Source of the DNA: Thioalkalivibrio nitratireducens DSM 14787
Lineage (GTDB): Bacteria; Pseudomonadota; Gammaproteobacteria; Ectothiorhodospirales; Ectothiorhodospiraceae
Assembly (NCBI RefSeq): GCF_000321415.2
Contig: NC_019902.2
Span: 310,001-374,000, forward strand
DNA length: 64,000 bases
Direction of reading: 5' to 3'
Position 1 is the first letter of the stretch; every line of letters begins with the position of its first letter. Of this stretch, positions 16,831-28,231 are shown in pieces. The notes beneath the pieces are model-generated. The model made no database searches, had not been told where the DNA came from, and worked only from the letters and a program-made list of their open reading frames with translations. The translations under genes were made by a program, and so were the position numbers.

Positions 16831-17151
16831 TGCCCCTCCCCAACGCCTCCCCCGTGAACGGGGGAGGGGCTTTGCTCCCCTCTCCCGCTTGCGGGAGAGG
16901 GGCCGGGGGTGAGGGTGAGTGCACCGCGGCCGGGCTGTGCTCTGCCCCCTCCCCAACCCCTCCCCCGTGGACGGGGGAGGGGCTTTGCGCCCGTCTCCCG
17001 CTTGCGGAAGAGGAGCCGGGGGTGAGGGTGAGTGCACTGCGGTGGGCCGTGCACTTACCCCCTCCCCAACCCCTCCGCCGTGAACGGGGGAGGGGCTTTC
17101 TCCCTTCTCCCGCTTCCGGGAGAGGGGCAGGGGATGAGGGTGAGTGCACCG
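16831..17151. repeat. Three tandem copies of a ~112-bp double-hairpin repeat
   Basis: Units begin near 16831, 16943 and 17057. Each holds two GC hairpins: cctcccccgt/acgggggagg and cctctcccgc/gcgggagagg, ending in gagggtgagtgcac. Period is about 112-114 bp with roughly 85-90% identity by eye. A shortened fourth piece follows at about 17180-17210. Related hairpins stand at about 10332-10435. These fit REP/BIME-type intergenic elements; no gene is present in this stretch. Confidence 0.85.
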
Positions 17152-17216
17152 TGGCCGGGTGGTGCCCGGCCGTTTCCAGCCCCCGCCCCGTGGGAGGGGC
17201 AGGGGACGGGCCTCGC

Positions 17217-18635
17217 TCAGTAGCGGTAGTGCTCGGGCTTGAACGGGCCTTCGACCGGGAGACCCAGATACTGGGCCTGGTCGTCGGTCAGCTGCGTCAG
17301 CTGGGCGCCCAGCTTCTTCAAGTGCAGGGCCGCGACCTTCTCATCGAGATGCTTGGGCAGGACGTAGACCTTGTTCTCGTAACGGTCGCCGTGGGCGAAC
17401 AGCTCGATCTGGGCCATGGTCTGGTTGGTGAACGAGTTCGACATCACGAAGCTCGGGTGCCCGGTGCCGCAGCCCAGGTTCACCAGCCGGCCCTCGGCGA
17501 GCATGATGATCCGCTTGCCGTCCGGGAAGATCACGTGATCGACCTGCGGCTTGATGTTTTCCCACTGGTACTTGCGCAGGCCGGCGACGTCGATCTCGGA
17601 GTCGAAGTGGCCGATGTTGCAGACGATCGCCTGATCCTTCATACGCGCCATGTGGTCACGGGTGATCACGTCCTTGTTGCCGGTGGCGGTCACGAAGATG
17701 TCGGCCTTGTCGGCAGCTTCTTCCATGGTCACCACGCGGTAGCCTTCCATCGACGCCTGGAGCGCGCAGATCGGGTCGATCTCGGTGATCCAGACGGTCG
17801 CGCCCAGCCCGCGCAGCGACTGCGCGCTGCCCTTGCCGACGTCACCGTAGCCGCAGACCACCGCGATCTTGCCGGCGATCATCACGTCGGTCGCGCGCTT
17901 GATCGCGTCGACCAGCGACTCGCGGCAGCCGTAGAGGTTGTCGAACTTGGACTTGGTGACCGAGTCGTTCACGTTGATCGCGGGGAAGGCCAGCTCGCCG
18001 TCCTTCTGCATCTGGTAGAGGCGGTGCACGCCGGTGGTGGTTTCCTCGGTCACGCCGCGGATGTTCTTCTTGATGTTGGAGTACCAGTTCGGCGAGGTCT
18101 CCAGGCGCTTGCGGATCGCGGCGAACAGCGCGCGTTCCTCGTCGTTGGTCGGGTTGTCGAGGACCGACGGATCGCTCTCGGCGCGCGTGCCGAGCATGAT
18201 CAGCAGCGTCGCGTCGCCGCCGTCGTCGAGGATCATGTTCGGGGTGCCGCCGTCATGCCATTCGAAGATGCGGTGCGCGTAGTCCCAGTACTCTTCCAGG
18301 GTCTCGCCCTTGAACGCGAAGACCGGGGTGCCGTTCGCGGCAATCGCGGCTGCAGCATGGTCCTGCGTCGAGTAGATGTTGCAGGACGCCCAGCGCACCT
18401 CCGCGCCCAGCGCCTCCAGCGTCTGGATCAGCACCGCGGTCTGGATGGTCATGTGCAGGGAACCGGCGATGCGCGCCCCCTTCAGCGGCTGGTCCTTGGC
18501 GAACTCGTCGCGAGTCTGCATCAGACCGGGCATCTCGGTCTCCGCGATCGCGATCTCCTTGCGGCCGAAGTCGGCCTGGTTGATGTCCTTGACGATGTAG
18601 TCGGTGTTGTCGGTCGGGTTCATCACAGCATTCAT
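17217..18635 (-). CDS. ahcY: Adenosylhomocysteinase (S-adenosylhomocysteine hydrolase)
   Basis: A 472-residue enzyme that splits S-adenosylhomocysteine into adenosine and homocysteine, relieving inhibition of methyltransferases. Motifs: [35 protein letters not shown]-type loop (here [17 protein letters not shown]), NAD-binding [33 protein letters not shown] and the invariant C-terminal KPEHYRY. The insertion around residues 150-190 is typical of the proteobacterial long form. Upstream on the same strand lies a SAH riboswitch, so expression should rise when SAH accumulates. metK precedes it and metF follows. Confidence 0.97.
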   Translation of the reverse strand: MNAVMNPTDNTDYIVKDINQADFGRKEIAIAETEMPGLMQTRDEFAKDQPLKGARIAGSLHMTIQTAVLIQTLEALGAEVRWASCNIYSTQDHAAAAIAANGTPVFAFKGETLEEYWDYAHRIFEWHDGGTPNMILDDGGDATLLIMLGTRAESDPSVLDNPTNDEERALFAAIRKRLETSPNWYSNIKKNIRGVTEETTTGVHRLYQMQKDGELAFPAINVNDSVTKSKFDNLYGCRESLVDAIKRATDVMIAGKIAVVCGYGDVGKGSAQSLRGLGATVWITEIDPICALQASMEGYRVVTMEEAADKADIFVTATGNKDVITRDHMARMKDQAIVCNIGHFDSEIDVAGLRKYQWENIKPQVDHVIFPDGKRIIMLAEGRLVNLGCGTGHPSFVMSNSFTNQTMAQIELFAHGDRYENKVYVLPKHLDEKVAALHLKKLGAQLTQLTDDQAQYLGLPVEGPFKPEHYRY

Positions 18636-18657
18636 GGTGTACGGACTCCGTGAGTCT

Positions 18658-18735
18658 GGATGAGCGCCGTTGCATGGTTGAAAAGACCCCCGGCTGAGCC
18701 TGACGGATGTCCGCTGCAGCGCTCCTCAGCCGGGG
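18658..18735 (-). promoter_or_regulatory. SAH riboswitch upstream of ahcY
   Basis: Read on the minus strand, the segment contains GGCTGAGGAGCGCTGCAGCG, then GTCAGGCTCAGCC, then CAACGGCGCTCATCC. These are the three conserved blocks of the S-adenosylhomocysteine riboswitch. The first GAGGAGCGCUGC block pairs partly with AGGCUC to form P1/P2, and the final ACGGCGCUCA pairs back in a pseudoknot-like P4. The 3' block is about 22 bases before the ahcY start, consistent with SAH-switched ON control of ahcY. Placement between metK and ahcY matches other proteobacteria. Confidence 0.92.
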
Positions 18736-18752
18736 TGATCCGGTGCCGGGCG

Positions 18753-19928
18753 CTATGCGAGCCCGGCTGCGGCGCGGAGTTCTTCCGCGCGGTCGGTGCG
18801 TTCCCAGGGCAGGTCGACGTCATCGCGTCCGAAGTGCCCGTAGGCCGCGGTCTGCCGATACAGTGGCCGCAGCAGATCCAGTGCCTGGATCAATCCCCAG
18901 GGCCGCAGATCGAAATGTTCACGCACCAGCGCGACGATCCGGTCGTCGTCGACTCGGCCGGTGCCGAAGGTGTCGACGCTGATCGAGGTCGGTCGGGCCA
19001 CCCCGATCGCGTAGGACACCTGGATCTCGCACTTGTCGGCCAGCCCGGCCGCGACGATGTTCTTCGCCACGTACCGGCCGGCATAGGCGGCGGAGCGATC
19101 GACCTTCGACGGGTCCTTCCCGGAGAAGGCACCGCCGCCGTGGCGGGCCATGCCGCCGTAGGTGTCCACGATGATCTTGCGGCCGGTCAGGCCGCAGTCA
19201 CCGACCGGCCCCCCGATCACGAACTGCCCTGTCGGGTTGATGTGGATCTGGTCGCGCGCGCAGTGCTCCAGCCACTGTGCGGGCAGCACCGGGCGCAGGA
19301 TCTCTTCCATCACCGCCTCGTGCAGATCCTTCTGGGTGATCTCCGGTCGGTGCTGAGTGGACAGCACGACTGCATCGATACCCGCAGGCCGCCCACCAGT
19401 ATAACGCAAAGTGACCTGACTTTTCGCGTCGGGGCGCAGCCAGGCCAGCGTTCCGTTCTTGCGTAGCTTCGCCTGGCGTCGCACCAGCTGGTGTGCGTAA
19501 TAGATCGGTGCCGGCATCAGCGTCTCGGTCTCCCGGGTCGCGTAGCCGAACATCAGCCCCTGGTCGCCCGCGCCCTGGTTCGCGCGGTCGGAGACGTCCC
19601 GGTCGACGCCCATCGAGATGTCCGCGGACTGCTGACCGAGCGCATTGAGCACCGCGCAGGTATGGCCGTCGAACCCGACTTCCGAGTTATCGTAGCCGAT
19701 CGCGCAGACGGTCTCGCGCACGATCTTCTCGTAGTCGAGCGTCGCGCGTGTCGTGATTTCCCCGGCCAGCAGCACCATGCCGGTCTTCACCAGCGTCTCG
19801 CAGGCGATGCGGGCGTGCGGATCCTGGGCGACGATGGCATCGACGATCGCGTCCGAGATCTGGTCGGCCATCTTGTCGGGATGGCCTTCAGAGACCGATT
19901 CCGATGTGAAAAGGAAGCTGCTGGGCAT
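18753..19928 (-). CDS. metK: S-adenosylmethionine synthetase
   Basis: A 391-residue enzyme that forms S-adenosylmethionine from ATP and methionine. Signature parts: [21 protein letters not shown] at the N-terminus, a YGDQG-type loop read here as [33 protein letters not shown] (P-loop-like phosphate site) and [14 protein letters not shown] near the end. It is the first gene of the minus-strand methyl-cycle cluster; its product and the product of ahcY are linked through SAH. The start at 19928 is supported by the conserved [19 protein letters not shown] opening. Confidence 0.97.
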   Translation of the reverse strand: MPSSFLFTSESVSEGHPDKMADQISDAIVDAIVAQDPHARIACETLVKTGMVLLAGEITTRATLDYEKIVRETVCAIGYDNSEVGFDGHTCAVLNALGQQSADISMGVDRDVSDRANQGAGDQGLMFGYATRETETLMPAPIYYAHQLVRRQAKLRKNGTLAWLRPDAKSQVTLRYTGGRPAGIDAVVLSTQHRPEITQKDLHEAVMEEILRPVLPAQWLEHCARDQIHINPTGQFVIGGPVGDCGLTGRKIIVDTYGGMARHGGGAFSGKDPSKVDRSAAYAGRYVAKNIVAAGLADKCEIQVSYAIGVARPTSISVDTFGTGRVDDDRIVALVREHFDLRPWGLIQALDLLRPLYRQTAAYGHFGRDDVDLPWERTDRAEELRAAAGLA

Positions 19929-20259
19929 GCGATCGGATCCTCGGGGCTGTGGGCGAGAGCGGGGTGGCCGCGAGAGTCTAACGCCTCGGAAACGTCATTT
20001 CTAAGGCAGCCGCCGAAACCGCCGGGATATCTCCGATGGGCAGGTGGCCCGTGCCCGGCGGGCTTCGGACTTGCCCCGGGCCAGGAAAGCGGACAAAATG
20101 CAGCGCCTTTAATCCGGGGCTGCACCCGGCGAAGACGCGCCGGCCGACCTGCTTATTGCGCCGCCAGAAGAATAACGAACAACAACGCGGCCGGCGCCTG
20201 CGCATGGTCGGGCATCCAGTCCTGACCCGATTCAAGAATACATCAGCCAGGAGATCCGC
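19929..20259. other. Divergent promoter region between metK and tkt
   Basis: A 331-base spacer that must carry promoters for both strands. A 10-base inverted repeat (gcgccggccg at 20137-20146 and cggccggcgc at 20188-20197) is visible. The tkt ribosome site AGGAG precedes the start by eight bases. No reading frame here looks like a gene. Confidence 0.5.
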
Positions 20260-22257
20260 ATGCCTTCCCGCAGAGAGCTTGCCAACGCCATACGCGCCCT
20301 ATCCATGGACGCGGTCCAGAAAGCCAACTCCGGTCATCCCGGTGCGCCGATGGGCATGGCGGACATCGCCGAGGTGCTCTGGAACGACTACCTGAAGCAC
20401 AATCCGGCGAATCCGGGCTGGCTCGACCGGGACCGCTTCGTGATGTCGAACGGCCACGGTTCGATGCTGGTCTACTCGCTGCTGCACCTGACCGGCTACG
20501 ACCTGCCGATGTCCGAGCTGCAGCAGTTCCGCCAACTGCATTCGAAGACCCCGGGCCATCCCGAGTACGGCTATACCGCCGGCGTCGAAACCACCACCGG
20601 CCCGCTGGGACAGGGCCTGACCAACGCGGTCGGCATGGCGCTGGCCGAGCGTGCGCTGGCGGCGCACTTCAACCGCGATGGCCATGACATCGTCGACCAC
20701 CACACCTATGTCTTCCTGGGCGACGGCTGCCTGATGGAGGGCATCTCGCACGAGGCCTGCGCGCTCGCCGGCACGCTGGGGCTGGGCAAGCTGATCGCGT
20801 TCTACGACGACAACGGCATCTCCATCGACGGCGAGGTCGATGGCTGGTTCACCGATGACACCCCGAAGCGCTTCGAGGCCTACGGCTGGCATGTGGCGCG
20901 TGACGTCGACGGCCACAGCGCCGACGCGGTCAAGGCCGCGATCGAGCAGGCCCGGGCCGAGACCGGCAAGCCGACGCTGATCTGCTGCAAGACCGTCATC
21001 GGCTTTGGTTCGCCGAACAAGCAGGGCAAGGAGGAGTGCCACGGCGCGCCGCTGGGCAGCGACGAGATCGAGCTCGCGCGCAAGGAACTCGGCTGGCACC
21101 ACGCCCCGTTCGAGATCCCGGCCGAGATCCAGGCCGCCTGGAACGCCAGGGAACAGGGCGCGAAGGCCGAGGCCGGGTGGGGCGAGCGATTCGAAGCCTA
21201 CCGTGCCGCCCACCCGGACCTGGCGGTCGAACTCGAGCGCCGCATGCGCGGCGAACTGCCGGCAGACTGGGCCGGCAGCGCCGCCGCCTTCGTGCAGCAG
21301 ACGGTCGAGAAGGCCGAGAAGGTCGCGAGCCGCAAGGCCTCCCAGAACGCGATCGCCGGTTATGCCCCGGCGCTTCCGGAACTACTCGGCGGTTCGGCCG
21401 ATCTGGCTGGCTCCAACCTGACGCTGCATCCCGGTTCCAAGGGGATCAGCCGCGAGGATCCGGCAGGCAATTACGTGTTCTACGGCGTGCGCGAGTTCGG
21501 CATGGCCGCGATCATGAACGGCATCGCGCTCCACGGCGGGTTCATTCCCTACGGCGGCACCTTCCTGATCTTCTCCGACTATGCCCGCAATGGCATCCGG
21601 ATGTCGGCGCTGATGAAGCAGCGGGTTCTGTACGTGCTGACGCACGATTCCATCGGCCTGGGCGAGGACGGCCCGACCCACCAGCCGGTCGAGCAGACCC
21701 CCAGCCTGCGTCTGATCCCGAACCTGAACGTCTGGCGCCCCTGCGACGCGGTCGAGACCGCGGTGGCCTGGAAGTCCGGGATCGAGCGCAATGACGGTCC
21801 GTCGGCGTTCATCCTGTCGCGGCAGGGTCTTGCGCCCCAACAGCGCGACGGCGAGCAGGTCGCCGCGATCGCCCGCGGCGGTTACGTGCTGCGGGATTGC
21901 GAAGGGACCCCCGAACTGATCCTGATTGCCACCGGGTCCGAGGTGGCCATCGCCGCCGCGGCTGCGGAGAAGCTCGCGGGCGAGGGTCGCCGGGTACGCC
22001 TGGTCTCGATGCCGTGCGTGGAACTGTTCGAGCAGCAGGATCCCGCCTACCGCGAGGCGGTACTGCCGGCCGAGGTGCGCGCCCGCGTTGCAGTCGAGGC
22101 CGGTGCGACCGTCGGCTGGTACAAGTTCGTCGGCCTCGATGGCGCGGTGATCGGGCTGGATCGCTTCGGCGAATCCGCTCCCGGCGATGCGCTGATGGAA
22201 TACTTCGGCTTCACTGCCGACAATGTCGCCCAGGTGGCCCGCGACATCCTGAACTGA
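20260..22257 (+). CDS. tkt: Transketolase
   Basis: A 665-residue thiamine-diphosphate enzyme that moves two-carbon units between sugar phosphates in the Calvin and pentose phosphate cycles. Seen: [38 protein letters not shown], the ThDP-binding [18 protein letters not shown] ... FYDDNGIS, the transketolase signature around [12 protein letters not shown], and a C-terminal domain ending [11 protein letters not shown]. First gene of a plus-strand tkt-gap-pgk-pyk-fba cluster with a good ribosome site. In autotrophic gammaproteobacteria this cluster serves CO2 fixation; no Rubisco genes are in the window. Confidence 0.96.
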   Translation: MPSRRELANAIRALSMDAVQKANSGHPGAPMGMADIAEVLWNDYLKHNPANPGWLDRDRFVMSNGHGSMLVYSLLHLTGYDLPMSELQQFRQLHSKTPGHPEYGYTAGVETTTGPLGQGLTNAVGMALAERALAAHFNRDGHDIVDHHTYVFLGDGCLMEGISHEACALAGTLGLGKLIAFYDDNGISIDGEVDGWFTDDTPKRFEAYGWHVARDVDGHSADAVKAAIEQARAETGKPTLICCKTVIGFGSPNKQGKEECHGAPLGSDEIELARKELGWHHAPFEIPAEIQAAWNAREQGAKAEAGWGERFEAYRAAHPDLAVELERRMRGELPADWAGSAAAFVQQTVEKAEKVASRKASQNAIAGYAPALPELLGGSADLAGSNLTLHPGSKGISREDPAGNYVFYGVREFGMAAIMNGIALHGGFIPYGGTFLIFSDYARNGIRMSALMKQRVLYVLTHDSIGLGEDGPTHQPVEQTPSLRLIPNLNVWRPCDAVETAVAWKSGIERNDGPSAFILSRQGLAPQQRDGEQVAAIARGGYVLRDCEGTPELILIATGSEVAIAAAAAEKLAGEGRRVRLVSMPCVELFEQQDPAYREAVLPAEVRARVAVEAGATVGWYKFVGLDGAVIGLDRFGESAPGDALMEYFGFTADNVAQVARDILN

Positions 22258-23286
<1,029 letters not shown>

Positions 23287-23302
23287 GTCCGATCGGCACC
23301 GT

Positions 23303-23336
23303 CCGGGCACGGGCGACCATGGTCGCCCGTGCCCGG
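23303..23336. repeat. Perfect 34-bp palindrome between gap and pgk
   Basis: The segment starts ccgggcacgggcgacc and is its own reverse complement across all 34 bases, centred between 23319 and 23320. It could form a very stable hairpin in the gap-pgk transcript. No run of T follows, so it is not a standard rho-independent terminator; a role in mRNA stability or partial attenuation is inference. Confidence 0.85.
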
Positions 23337-23424
23337 CGCGGAAGCCGGAGAGGCGTTCGGCAAGTGCACGGACATTTGCCCAACACCTTTCATTTCGCCC
23401 GAGCTTTGACTGAGGAGTGCTGCC

Positions 23425-24603
23425 ATGTCTGTCCTGAAGATGACCGATCTCGACCTCAAGGGTAAGCGCGTATTGATCCGGCAGGATCTCAACGTGCCGG
23501 TCAAGGACGGCAAGGTCACTTCCGATGCCCGGATCCGTGCCAGCCTTCCGACCGTACAGCAGGCCCTCGAGGCGGGCGCCCGGGTGATGCTGATGTCGCA
23601 CCTTGGCCGTCCCACCGAGGGTGAATTCTCCGAGGCCGACTCTCTGGCGCCGGTGGCGACGCACATGGGCGGCCTGCTCGAGCGCGACGTGCGCCTGGTG
23701 CGCGACTATCTGGGCGGGGTCGAACTCGCCGATGGCGAGGTCGTGCTGCTCGAGAACGTGCGCTTCAATAAGGGCGAAAAGAAGGACGTCGAAGAGTTGG
23801 CGAAGAACTACGCTGCGCTCTGCGACGTGTTCGTGATGGACGCCTTCGGCACCGCGCACCGTGCCCAGGCCTCGACCCACGGGGTCGCGAAGTTCGCGCC
23901 GCAGGCGTGTGCCGGCCCGCTGCTGGCGGCGGAACTCGACGCGCTGGGCACGGCGCTGGACAACCCGCAACGGCCGCTGGTCGCGATCGTCGGCGGCTCC
24001 AAGGTCTCGACCAAGCTGACCGTGCTCGAATCGCTGTCGAAGGTCGTCGACCAGTTGATCGTCGGCGGCGGTATCGCCAACACGTTCATCGCCGCTCAGG
24101 GACACCCGGTCGGGCAGTCGCTGTGCGAGCATGACCTGATCGATGAGGCGAGGCGGCTGATGGAGGCGGCGGAGGCGAAGGGCAGTACAATTCCGGTGCC
24201 GACCGACGTGACCGTCGGCCAGGAGTTTTCGGAATCGACGCCGGCGGTCGTCAAGAGCGTCGCTGACGTGAGCGACGGCGACATGATCTTCGATGTCGGT
24301 CCCGAGACGGCTTCCACCTACGCTGCGCTGTTGCACAAGGCCGGTACGATCGTCTGGAACGGCCCGGTGGGCGTGTTCGAGTTCGACCAGTTCGCGGCCG
24401 GAACCAAGGCGCTCGGCGAGGCAATCGCCGAGAGTGACGCGTTCTCGATCGCCGGTGGCGGCGATACGCTCGCCGCGATCGACAAATACGGGCTGGCCGA
24501 GCGGATCAGCTACATTTCCACTGGTGGCGGTGCGTTCCTCGAATTTCTCGAGGGCAAGACCCTTCCGGCCGTCGCGATGCTTGAACAACGCGCCAAGAAT
24601 TGA
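23425..24603 (+). CDS. pgk: Phosphoglycerate kinase
   Basis: A 392-residue two-domain kinase using ATP to phosphorylate 3-phosphoglycerate in the Calvin cycle (reverse in glycolysis). Motifs: [80 protein letters not shown] and the nucleotide loop [14 protein letters not shown]. The ribosome site TGAGGAG precedes the ATG. The stop overlaps no gene; pyk begins 35 bases on. Confidence 0.97.
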   Translation: MSVLKMTDLDLKGKRVLIRQDLNVPVKDGKVTSDARIRASLPTVQQALEAGARVMLMSHLGRPTEGEFSEADSLAPVATHMGGLLERDVRLVRDYLGGVELADGEVVLLENVRFNKGEKKDVEELAKNYAALCDVFVMDAFGTAHRAQASTHGVAKFAPQACAGPLLAAELDALGTALDNPQRPLVAIVGGSKVSTKLTVLESLSKVVDQLIVGGGIANTFIAAQGHPVGQSLCEHDLIDEARRLMEAAEAKGSTIPVPTDVTVGQEFSESTPAVVKSVADVSDGDMIFDVGPETASTYAALLHKAGTIVWNGPVGVFEFDQFAAGTKALGEAIAESDAFSIAGGGDTLAAIDKYGLAERISYISTGGGAFLEFLEGKTLPAVAMLEQRAKN

Positions 24604-24638
24604 AGGATTCCATCGCCGTGGTACAGGAGCCTCCCCGG

Positions 24639-26078
24639 ATGCGCCGAACCAAGATCGTGGCCACGCTGGGGCCCGCGACCGACAGCGGACACGCGCTGGA
24701 GGATCTGGTCCGGGCCGGGGTCGATGTCGTCCGGGTGAATTTCTCCCATGGCGATCCCGACAGCCATCGTACCCGGGTGCGCCGGATCCGCGAGGCCGCC
24801 GATCGCGTCGGGCGCTGCGTAGGCGTCCTCGGCGACCTGCAGGGGCCGAAGATCCGTATCGCCCGCTTTCGCGGCGGCGAGGTGGAACTCGCCGAGGGCG
24901 ACGCGTTCGCGCTCGATGCGAGCCTCTCGGGCGATGCCGGCGACCGCACTCAGGTGGGCCTGACCTACCCGGACCTCCCCAAGGACGTCCGGGCCGGCGA
25001 CGTGCTGCTGCTCGACGACGGCCGCCTCGTGCTGAATGTCGATTCGGTCAGCGGGCCGCGGATCGAGACGACCGTGGTGGTTGGGGGTACGCTGTCCAAC
25101 AACAAGGGCATCAACCGCCAGGGTGGCGGCCTGTCCGCGCCCGCGATTACCGAGAAGGACCGCGAGGACATCCGGCTCGCGGCCGAGCTCGAGGTCGATT
25201 TCCTTGCGGTGTCGTTCCCGCGCTCGGCCGACGATGTTCATCTCGCCCGGTCGCTGCTGCGCGACGCGGGCGGCGATGCTTCGGTCTGCTCGAAAATCGA
25301 GCGGGCCGAGGCGCTCGATGCGCTTGACGAGATCATCTCCGCATCCGACGTGATCATGATCGCCCGCGGTGATCTGGGGGTAGAGATCGGCGACGCCGAA
25401 TTGCCCGCGGTACAGAAAAACCTGATCAGCCGCGCACGCAAGCTGAACCGGGTGGTGATCACCGCGACCCAGATGATGGAGTCGATGATCCAGAGTCCGA
25501 TACCGACTCGTGCCGAGGTCTTCGACGTGGCCAATGCGGTGCTCGACGGGACCGACGCGGTGATGCTCTCGGGCGAGACCGCCACCGGCCGCTACCCGGA
25601 CAAGGTCGTCGCCAGCATGGGCCGTATCTGCGCAGCGGCCGAGCGCCAGCGTGCGGCGCGCCGGTCCACGCACCGGATGGACAGCTACTTCGGCCGGGTC
25701 GATGAGGCGATCGCGATGGCCACGATGTACACAGCGAATCACTTTGATGTCGCCGCGATCGCGGCATTGACGGAGTCCGGGGCTACACCGCTGTGGATGT
25801 CGCGGATCAGTTCGGGCATCCCGATCTTCGCGCTGACCCAGCACCACAAGACCAGCCGCCGCCTGACCCTGTACCGGGGCGTATACCCGGTGCAGCTCGA
25901 TGCGATCCCGGAGACCCACGAAGAAACCAACCGCGAGGCGATCCGGTTGCTGCTCGAAGAAGGGGTCGTCAAGGATGGCGAACTGGTCATCATCACCAAG
26001 GGTGATCTGAACGGCGTGCCGGGCGGCACCAACGCGATGAAAATCGTGCGCGTAGGCGAGACCGTCGCCGTTCCCTGA
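24639..26078 (+). CDS. pyk: Pyruvate kinase
   Basis: A 479-residue enzyme converting phosphoenolpyruvate and ADP to pyruvate and ATP. Seen are RRTKIVATLGPATDSG at the start, VRVNFSHGDPDSHRTRV, DLQGPKIR, KIERAEALDALDEII with the catalytic lysine, IARGDLGVEIGDAELPAVQK and VMLSGETATGRYP. The frame is open further upstream, but AGGAG nine bases before the ATG at 24639 and the family start MRRTKIVATLGPAT favour this start. Between pgk and fba it belongs to one operon; including pyk among Calvin genes links fixed carbon to pyruvate. Confidence 0.96.
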   Translation: MRRTKIVATLGPATDSGHALEDLVRAGVDVVRVNFSHGDPDSHRTRVRRIREAADRVGRCVGVLGDLQGPKIRIARFRGGEVELAEGDAFALDASLSGDAGDRTQVGLTYPDLPKDVRAGDVLLLDDGRLVLNVDSVSGPRIETTVVVGGTLSNNKGINRQGGGLSAPAITEKDREDIRLAAELEVDFLAVSFPRSADDVHLARSLLRDAGGDASVCSKIERAEALDALDEIISASDVIMIARGDLGVEIGDAELPAVQKNLISRARKLNRVVITATQMMESMIQSPIPTRAEVFDVANAVLDGTDAVMLSGETATGRYPDKVVASMGRICAAAERQRAARRSTHRMDSYFGRVDEAIAMATMYTANHFDVAAIAALTESGATPLWMSRISSGIPIFALTQHHKTSRRLTLYRGVYPVQLDAIPETHEETNREAIRLLLEEGVVKDGELVIITKGDLNGVPGGTNAMKIVRVGETVAVP

Positions 26079-26140
26079 TACCATTTGCGCCACCGTTGCG
26101 CTGACCCATCCCCACCCGAATCCTGTAAGGAGGAGCACAC

Positions 26141-27205
26141 ATGGCACTGATTTCCCTTCGCCAGCTGCTGGATCATGCCGCCGAGCACGGTTATGGCATG
26201 CCAGCCTACAATGCGAACAACATGGAGCAGGTCCATTCGATCATGGAAGCGGCGGCCGCCGTCGATTCGCCGGTGATCATTCAGGCCTCCGCCGGTGCCC
26301 GCAAGTATGCCGGCGAGCCCTTCCTGCGCCATATCATCCTGGCTGCGGTAGAGCAGTATCCGGACATCCCGGTCTGCCTGCACCAGGACCACGGCGCCGA
26401 GCCGGCGGTCTGTTTCCGCTCGATCCAGTCCGGGTTCACGTCGGTGATGATGGACGGCTCGCTGATGCCGGACATGAAGACCCCGGCGACCTACGAGTAC
26501 AACGTGGACGTGACCCGGAAGGTGTCCGAACTCGCGCACGCAGTGGGGGTGTCCGTCGAGGGCGAACTCGGTTGCCTCGGTTCGCTCGAGACCGGTATGG
26601 CCGGCGAGGAAGACGGCTCCGGCGCCGAGGGTGTGCTGTCGCACGACCAGCTGCTGACCGACCCGGACGAGGCCGCTGACTTCGTGAAGAAGACCGCTGT
26701 CGACGCGCTCGCGATCGCGATCGGTACCTCGCACGGCGCGTACAAGTTCACGCGTCCGCCGACCGGCGACATCCTGGCGATCCAGCGCATCAAGGAAATC
26801 CACGCGCGCATCCCGGACACCCACCTGGTGATGCACGGCTCTTCGTCGGTGCCGCAGGACTGGCTCGAGATCATCAACAGCTTCGGCGGCGACATGGGCC
26901 AGACCTACGGCGTGCCGGTCGAGGAGATCCAGGAAGGCATCAAGCACGGCGTGCGCAAGGTCAATATCGATACCGACCTGCGCATGGCCTCCACCGGAGC
27001 GATCCGCAAGTTCCTCGCGGAAAATCCGAAGGAGTTCGATCCGCGCAAGTTCCTGATCGCTTCTACCAAGGCGATGAAGGGAATCTGCCAGGCTCGCTAC
27101 GAGGCCTTCGGTTGCGCCGGCATGGCGTCCAAGATCAAGCCGGTCAATCTCGATACCATGGTCGCCCGTTACAAGAGCGGTGAACTGGATCCGAAGATCA
27201 ACTGA
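26141..27205 (+). CDS. fba: Fructose-bisphosphate aldolase, class II
   Basis: A 354-residue zinc-dependent aldolase. Motifs: [40 protein letters not shown] with zinc-site histidines, [36 protein letters not shown] and the phosphate-binding [16 protein letters not shown]. This long form (about 350 residues) is typical of Calvin-cycle bacteria and may also act on sedoheptulose bisphosphate; the latter is inference. Ribosome site AAGGAGGAG. A strong terminator follows at 27265-27288, closing the tkt-fba cluster. Confidence 0.96.
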   Translation: MALISLRQLLDHAAEHGYGMPAYNANNMEQVHSIMEAAAAVDSPVIIQASAGARKYAGEPFLRHIILAAVEQYPDIPVCLHQDHGAEPAVCFRSIQSGFTSVMMDGSLMPDMKTPATYEYNVDVTRKVSELAHAVGVSVEGELGCLGSLETGMAGEEDGSGAEGVLSHDQLLTDPDEAADFVKKTAVDALAIAIGTSHGAYKFTRPPTGDILAIQRIKEIHARIPDTHLVMHGSSSVPQDWLEIINSFGGDMGQTYGVPVEEIQEGIKHGVRKVNIDTDLRMASTGAIRKFLAENPKEFDPRKFLIASTKAMKGICQARYEAFGCAGMASKIKPVNLDTMVARYKSGELDPKIN

Positions 27206-27264
27206 TCGATCAGCCGGGATCCGGGGTGTCCGCAACTCCTGCGGCGCCCCGGATTCGTGCGCGA

Positions 27265-27288
27265 GGGGGGCTTCGGCCCCCCTTTTTT
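27265..27288 (+). terminator. Rho-independent terminator after fba
   Basis: A 7-bp GC stem ggggggc / gcccccc with a ttcg tetraloop followed by six T. This is a textbook intrinsic terminator 60 bases after the fba stop and likely ends the tkt-gap-pgk-pyk-fba transcript. Confidence 0.95.
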
Positions 27289-27415
27289 GTGACGATGCCA
27301 GCCACGCTGCCGCGGCGTCGCGGTCTGATAGGCTTGTCCCGGTACGAGTTCATCCGCTGTTCAGCGCGGCTGCGCGATTCTGCGGCCTGCGCGCAGCGCT
27401 ACGAGGAGATTCCCG

Positions 27416-28231
27416 ATGAAAGTCCTGACCGTTGTTCTGATGCTATTTGTCTGGACCTGGGCTGCGACGGCCCAGGCGCAGCTCACGCGCGAGGTCGACC
27501 CGCAGCAGGTCATCGATGACGCACGCGAAACGTTGCACGGCATCACTGCGAACCCCGACTACGAGGCGCTGGTCGCCGATCTGGAGGTCGCCCGGGGCGT
27601 GCTGATCTTTCCGCGGGTTATCCGGGGTGGCTTCTTCGTCGGGGGCTCCGGCGGGCTCGGCGTGTTTCTGGCCTGGGACGACGATCGCGGCGACTACAGC
27701 CCGGCAGCCTTCTACTCGCTCGGCGCGGTCAGCCTGGGTCTGCAGTTCGGGGGCGAGGTAGCCGAGGTCGTGATGGTGGCCAAGACCCAGCGCGCGGTCG
27801 ATTCCCTGTTCGCATCGGCGTTCCGGCTGGGAGGGGATGCCTCGGTCGCCGCGGGGCCGGTCGGAGCCGGGCGCCGTGTCACCGTGACCGCGGATTTCAT
27901 CTCCTATGCCCGGTCCCAGGGCGCGTTCATGGGCATGAGCCTCGAGGGCTCGATGCTGCGCATCCGGGACGATTTCAATGAGTCGTATTATGGCGAGCGC
28001 CTGCGTCCGGTGCAGATCATCGAGGGACGCAAGGTCGACGCGCCGGGAACGCAGGCGCTGCGGCAGGATCTGCTCGGTTTCCGTCGGGCCGGCAGTGCAG
28101 CGCCGCAGCCGCATCCCGCACCGGCAGACGAACCGGCCGCCGCCACTCCGGCTGTGCCTCAGGAGCCGGCTCCGGTCGAGCCGGGGTCGGGTGGCCTGAC
28201 GATCGAAGAACTCCAGGTCGAGAGGCTCTGA
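27416..28231 (+). CDS. SYLF (Ysc84-type) lipid-binding domain protein, exported
   Basis: A 271-residue protein with a signal peptide (MKVLTVVLMLFVWTWAATAQA), then a SYLF/DUF500 domain at about residues 50-200: LEVARGVLIFPRVIRGGFFVGG, GVFLAWDD, YSLGAVSLGLQFGGEVAEVVM and ARSQGAFMGMSLEGSMLRI. The domain binds phospholipids in eukaryotes; bacterial members are periplasmic and of unknown role. The C-terminal 60 residues are proline/alanine-rich and probably disordered. Its 3' end overlaps the convergent bioD gene by 73 bases. Confidence 0.9.
   Translation: MKVLTVVLMLFVWTWAATAQAQLTREVDPQQVIDDARETLHGITANPDYEALVADLEVARGVLIFPRVIRGGFFVGGSGGLGVFLAWDDDRGDYSPAAFYSLGAVSLGLQFGGEVAEVVMVAKTQRAVDSLFASAFRLGGDASVAAGPVGAGRRVTVTADFISYARSQGAFMGMSLEGSMLRIRDDFNESYYGERLRPVQIIEGRKVDAPGTQALRQDLLGFRRAGSAAPQPHPAPADEPAAATPAVPQEPAPVEPGSGGLTIEELQVERL

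Noticed and set aside
16831-17151. The tandem repeats as a CRISPR array
   Set aside because: Units are about 112 bp with internal hairpins and no unique spacers of constant length; no cas genes nearby.
15675-18653. A 992-codon plus-strand frame across rsmE, metF and ahcY
   Set aside because: Antisense to three recognised genes and running through the hairpin repeats; no protein family features.
23303-23336. The palindrome as an intrinsic terminator between gap and pgk
   Set aside because: There is no T tract after the stem, and pgk lacks an obvious promoter of its own.
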